This document shows, in pieces, positions 6,777 through 8,585 of a DNA stretch of 8,585 bases. The position numbers and the translations under genes are program-made. How positions within the stretch are numbered: position 1 is the stretch's first letter; each line of letters opens with the position of its first letter. The notes beneath the pieces were generated by a model. That model had not been told where the DNA came from and made no database searches. It was given only the letters and a program-made list of their open reading frames with translations. Origin of the DNA: Actinomycetes bacterium (GTDB lineage Bacteria > Actinomycetota > Actinomycetes > Actinomycetales > Microbacteriaceae); the NCBI GenBank assembly GCA_030425055.1, contig JAUHVN010000105.1, forward strand, positions 1 to 8,585, in the 5' to 3' direction.

Positions 6777-7925
6777 ATGCTCGTGCCCCTGGTGAACGAA
6801 CCCCGCGACTACGCCTGGGGGTCGAACTCCCTCCTCGCCGAACTCGAGGGCCGTCCCGCTGCCGAGCAGCCCGAGGCCGAGGTCTGGTTCGGCGACCACC
6901 CGGCCAGCCCCGCGCGCACGTCCGACGGAACGCCGCTGGACGCGTGGCTCGCGGATGCCGGCGCCACCGGGGCTCCGCAGCGGCTGCCGTTCCTCGTGAA
7001 GCTGCTGGCCGCGGCATCCCCGCTGTCGATCCAGGCGCACCCGTCGAAGTCGCAGGCGGAAGAGGGCTTCGCACGTGAGGAGACGGCCGGCATCCCGCGG
7101 GACGCCGGCCACAGGACGTACCGCGACGACAACCACAAGCCCGAGGTGCTCGTGGCCGTCAGCGACCGTTTCCGCGCCCTCGCCGGCCTGCGCGACCTCG
7201 ACGCGACGCGCCGGCTCGTCGCGGGCCTCGGCGCCGCGGGCGCCCCGCTGCACGCCCGTCTCGACGGCGACGACCTCGCGCCCGCACTGGCGTGGGCGCT
7301 CGCCCCGGATGCCGCGGACGAGGTCGCGGGCGTCGTCGCGGCCGTCGTCGCGCAGGACCCCGTCGGCGAGTTCGCGGCCGAGCTCGCGCTGCTGCACGAC
7401 CTCGCGCGGGACAACCCCGGCGATCCGGGGGTGCTCGTCGCGCTGCTGATGAACCTCGTCACGGTGAGCGCGGGAGAGGCGCTGTACCTGCCGGCGGGGG
7501 TGCTGCACGCGTACGTGGAGGGGCTCGGCGTCGAGGTGATGGCGACCAGCGACAACGTGCTGCGCGGCGGCCTGACGCCCAAGCACGTCGACGTCGCCGG
7601 CTTGCTGTCGATCGTCGACCCGCGGCCGGGGGCGCCGATCGTGCTCGATCCGGTCGTCGTCGGACCCGGCGTCGTGCGCCTGGCCCCCGGCATCCCGGAC
7701 TTCGAGATCGTGTGTATGCAGGCCGCCGAGCACGGCCCGGTGCGGCTCGAGCTGACAGGCGTCGCCGTGGCGGTGTGCACGGCGGGCGAGGTCACCGTGA
7801 CCGGCGGGGGAGCAGCATCCCGCGATCTCGTGCCCGGCCGCGCGCTGCTGGCGACTCCCGACGAGACCGCGCTCACTGTGACCGGGCGAGGAACGCTCTA
7901 CGTCGCCGTGCCGGGCCGCGATTGA
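6777..7925 (+). CDS. manA: Mannose-6-phosphate isomerase, class I
   Basis: This 382-residue, zinc-dependent cytoplasmic enzyme interconverts fructose-6-phosphate and mannose-6-phosphate. It opens the route to GDP-mannose for mannosylated glycans and lipids. The type I signature is clear. The start has NEPRDYAWGS (7-16) and the zinc ligands appear as Q86 and H88 in SIQAHPSK, E123 in NHKPE (119-123) and H244 in PAGVLHAY (239-246). The substrate-binding arginine R263 lies in NVLRGGLTPKHVD (260-272). Length is typical of the family. The start at ATG 6777 fits a leaderless transcript from TAGGCT at 6765-6770. It is divergent from the ligase-family genes, and the 168 bases after it lead to whiB2. 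In mycobacteria and streptomycetes manA and whiB2/whiB also lie in the same chromosomal neighbourhood. No missing catalytic residue or frameshift is seen. Confidence 0.96.
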   Translation: MLVPLVNEPRDYAWGSNSLLAELEGRPAAEQPEAEVWFGDHPASPARTSDGTPLDAWLADAGATGAPQRLPFLVKLLAAASPLSIQAHPSKSQAEEGFAREETAGIPRDAGHRTYRDDNHKPEVLVAVSDRFRALAGLRDLDATRRLVAGLGAAGAPLHARLDGDDLAPALAWALAPDAADEVAGVVAAVVAQDPVGEFAAELALLHDLARDNPGDPGVLVALLMNLVTVSAGEALYLPAGVLHAYVEGLGVEVMATSDNVLRGGLTPKHVDVAGLLSIVDPRPGAPIVLDPVVVGPGVVRLAPGIPDFEIVCMQAAEHGPVRLELTGVAVAVCTAGEVTVTGGGAASRDLVPGRALLATPDETALTVTGRGTLYVAVPGRD

Positions 7926-7953
7926 TCGCCACCGCGTCGTCGTGATCACATCG

Positions 7954-7974
7954 CGACACGCCGACGGCGCGTCG
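7954..7974 (+). terminator. Stem-loop after manA, possible weak terminator
   Basis: A 9-base arm CGACACGCC pairs with GGCGCGTCG (one A-C mismatch) around a 3-base GAC loop, 28 bases after the manA stop. No T-run follows, so it is not a textbook intrinsic terminator. In G+C-rich actinobacteria such stems may still act as terminators or RNA-stabilising ends. GC-rich sequence gives such stems by chance. Confidence 0.3.
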
Positions 7975-8014
7975 TGAAGGTTCAAGACCGGGTTGAGGCT
8001 TTAGTATCCGCGAC

Positions 8015-8043
8015 TTGACCGCGACGAATTACACGGGTGTAAT
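8015..8043 (+). promoter_or_regulatory. Probable whiB2 promoter
   Basis: TTGACC (8015-8020) and TGTAAT (8038-8043) are separated by exactly 17 bases, which is the best -35/-10 pair in the window. A transcript starting near 8050 would have a leader of about 44 bases carrying a strong ribosome-binding site. A second -10-like TAGTAT at 8002-8007 lacks a clear -35. The -10 box lies within the right arm of an inverted repeat, which suggests regulation by repression. Confidence 0.55.
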
Positions 8044-8044
8044 T
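8027..8044. repeat. Perfect 8+2+8 inverted repeat, candidate operator of whiB2
   Basis: AATTACAC and GTGTAATT flank a GG centre as a perfect palindrome of 8-base arms. It is strikingly A+T-rich for this sequence. It covers the last part of the promoter spacer and the whole -10 box, so a dimeric protein bound there would block RNA polymerase. The arms resemble a BldD site (TNACNC-N-GNGTNA), but the centre is one base longer, and they point opposite to a CRP site. The binding protein is therefore not identified. Confidence 0.6.
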
Positions 8045-8080
8045 GCAGTCACACGCGGAACCAGCGTGATGGGGGAAACA

Positions 8081-8088
8081 GGGGGAGG
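8081..8088 (+). promoter_or_regulatory. whiB2: Strong ribosome-binding site of whiB2
   Basis: GGGGGAGG ends 5 bases before ATG 8094 and fixes that start. A small hairpin (CACGC 8052-8056 with GCGTG 8064-8068) stands just upstream in the leader. Unlike manA and the GT2 gene, whiB2 therefore appears to have a leadered mRNA. Confidence 0.7.
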
Positions 8089-8093
8089 ACGAG

Positions 8094-8420
8094 ATGACGG
8101 GCTCACAGTACCGTTCCGGCGTTCCCGACAATTGGTTCGTCGACCCGGTCCGGCTCGGGGTGCCGGGCGTGCGTCAGGCCGAGGAGGTCGACGACGACAG
8201 CGCGCTGTCGTGGCAGACCGACGCCTTGTGCGCGCAGACCGACCCCGAGGCGTTCTTCCCGGAGAAGGGCGGCTCGACCCGTGACGCGAAGCGCATCTGC
8301 GGCTCGTGCGACGTCCGGGGCGAGTGCCTCGAGTACGCGCTGCAGAACGACGAGCGCTTCGGGATCTGGGGCGGCCTCAGCGAACGCGAGCGTCGGAAGC
8401 TCAAGAAGCGCGCCGGCTGA
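8094..8420 (+). CDS. whiB2: WhiB2-type iron-sulfur transcriptional regulator
   Basis: This 108-residue cytoplasmic protein binds a [4Fe-4S] cluster and works with the principal sigma factor at promoters. Its relatives WhiB2/WhmD (mycobacteria) and WhiB (Streptomyces) control cell division and septation, with WhiA as partner where known. The four cluster cysteines are C46, C69, C72 and C78 (C-X22-C-X2-C-X5-C). They are followed by the turn GIWGG (90-94) and a basic tail with SERERRKLKKR (96-106) that contacts DNA. The stretches ALCAQTDPEAFFPEKGG and DERFGIWGGLSERER match WhiB2 as I remember it, more than other Wbl classes. The N-terminus is about 15-20 residues longer than in M. tuberculosis. 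The start is set by a strong ribosome-binding site. A palindrome overlaps its probable promoter. A probable glycosyltransferase gene follows after 83 bases. Confidence 0.95.
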   Translation: MTGSQYRSGVPDNWFVDPVRLGVPGVRQAEEVDDDSALSWQTDALCAQTDPEAFFPEKGGSTRDAKRICGSCDVRGECLEYALQNDERFGIWGGLSERERRKLKKRAG

Positions 8421-8488
8421 CTGAGACGGTACATCGCGCGATCATCCGCGCGCGGCGCGTGCATCGCGCCAGTCGGCTCCGTCCCGCC

Positions 8489-8494
8489 TAGGCT
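8489..8494 (+). promoter_or_regulatory. Probable -10 box for the gene starting at 8504
   Basis: TAGGCT, the same hexamer as at manA, lies 9 bases before ATG 8504. No Shine-Dalgarno sequence is visible, so a leaderless or very short-leader transcript is likely. The rest of the 83-base gap after whiB2 holds only a GC-rich stem (CGCGCG 8435-8440 with CGCGCG 8447-8452) of uncertain value. Confidence 0.45.
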
Positions 8495-8503
8495 GACGGC
8501 GTC

Positions 8504-8585
8504 ATGCCCGCCAGAGTCCACGCCCTGCTCGTCGTGCGCCCCGACGGCCGCACGCCTGCGGCGTTCCATCTTCGCCGAACCCTCG
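8504..8585 (+). CDS. N-terminal fragment, probable glycosyltransferase
   Basis: The window ends after 27 codons. The reading begins MPARVHALLVVRPDGR and continues TPAAFHLRRTL, with a short hydrophobic strand (HALLVV) followed by a likely helix. This is how many GT-A family 2 glycosyltransferases begin, and actinobacterial whiB2/whiB neighbourhoods often carry a large membrane-linked family 2 glycosyltransferase. The ATG is supported by a TAGGCT box 9 bases upstream and a frame open to the edge. No catalytic motif lies in the visible part, so the function is inferred from context and remains tentative. Confidence 0.5.
   Translation, partial: MPARVHALLVVRPDGRTPAAFHLRRTL

Noticed and set aside
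8027..8044. Assignment of the palindrome to BldD or CRP
   Set aside because: The centre is one base too long for the BldD consensus and the half-sites are inverted relative to TGTGA-N6-TCACA, so no known regulator was named.
8435..8452. CGCGCG stem-loop after whiB2 as a terminator
   Set aside because: Only six self-complementary GC pairs, a 6-base loop and no T-run; such stems arise often by chance in this base composition.
1..8585. CRISPR array, tRNA, insertion sequence or attachment site
   Set aside because: No regularly spaced repeats, cloverleaf-like sequences, transposase motifs or flanking terminal repeats were seen on either strand.

Overview
The window is G+C-rich (roughly 70% by eye) and gene-dense, with strong G/C preference at third codon positions, leaderless-looking promoters with TAGGCT-type -10 boxes, and a WhiB2-type regulator. 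These point to a high-G+C actinobacterium. The family is probably Microbacteriaceae, with Microbacterium or a relative as the best guess. That assignment rests on gene content and style, not on a database search.

Layout. (1) Bases 1-3012, + strand: a tightly packed operon for exporting and modifying a surface polysaccharide. It holds the tail of an ABC-2 permease (Wzm/TagG type), a short Wzt/TagH-type ATPase, and an integral-membrane acyltransferase-3 protein fused to an SGNH esterase-like domain. (2) Bases 3016-6736, - strand, convergent with the first operon: two tandem, translationally coupled O-antigen-ligase/polymerase (Wzy_C) family membrane proteins, then a GlfT1/rhamnosyltransferase-like family 2 glycosyltransferase with its own probable -10 box. 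(3) Bases 6777-7925, + strand: manA (mannose-6-phosphate isomerase), divergent from the ligase pair across a 40-base region holding back-to-back -10 boxes. (4) Bases 8094-8420, + strand: whiB2, preceded by a good promoter overlapped by a perfect 8+2+8 inverted repeat. (5) Bases 8504-8585: the start of a further gene, probably a glycosyltransferase, cut by the window edge.

How it fits together: ManA feeds mannose-6-phosphate/fructose-6-phosphate interconversion and so GDP-mannose supply. The GT2 enzyme would build a lipid-linked glycan on the cytoplasmic face, the Wzm/Wzt-type ABC transporter would flip it, the acyltransferase-SGNH protein would decorate it, and the Wzy_C proteins would polymerise or transfer glycans outside the membrane. 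The pairing of a short Wzt-like ATPase with a GlfT1-like enzyme recalls the mycobacterial galactan-export locus (Rv3781-Rv3783). The manA-whiB2 linkage recalls the mycobacterial and streptomycete neighbourhoods.

No tRNA, rRNA, CRISPR array, insertion sequence or phage gene was seen. I found no wholly new system. The most interesting points are the whiB2 operator-like palindrome, the coupled ligase paralogues in an organism that should have no LPS, and the resemblance to the galactan-export locus.
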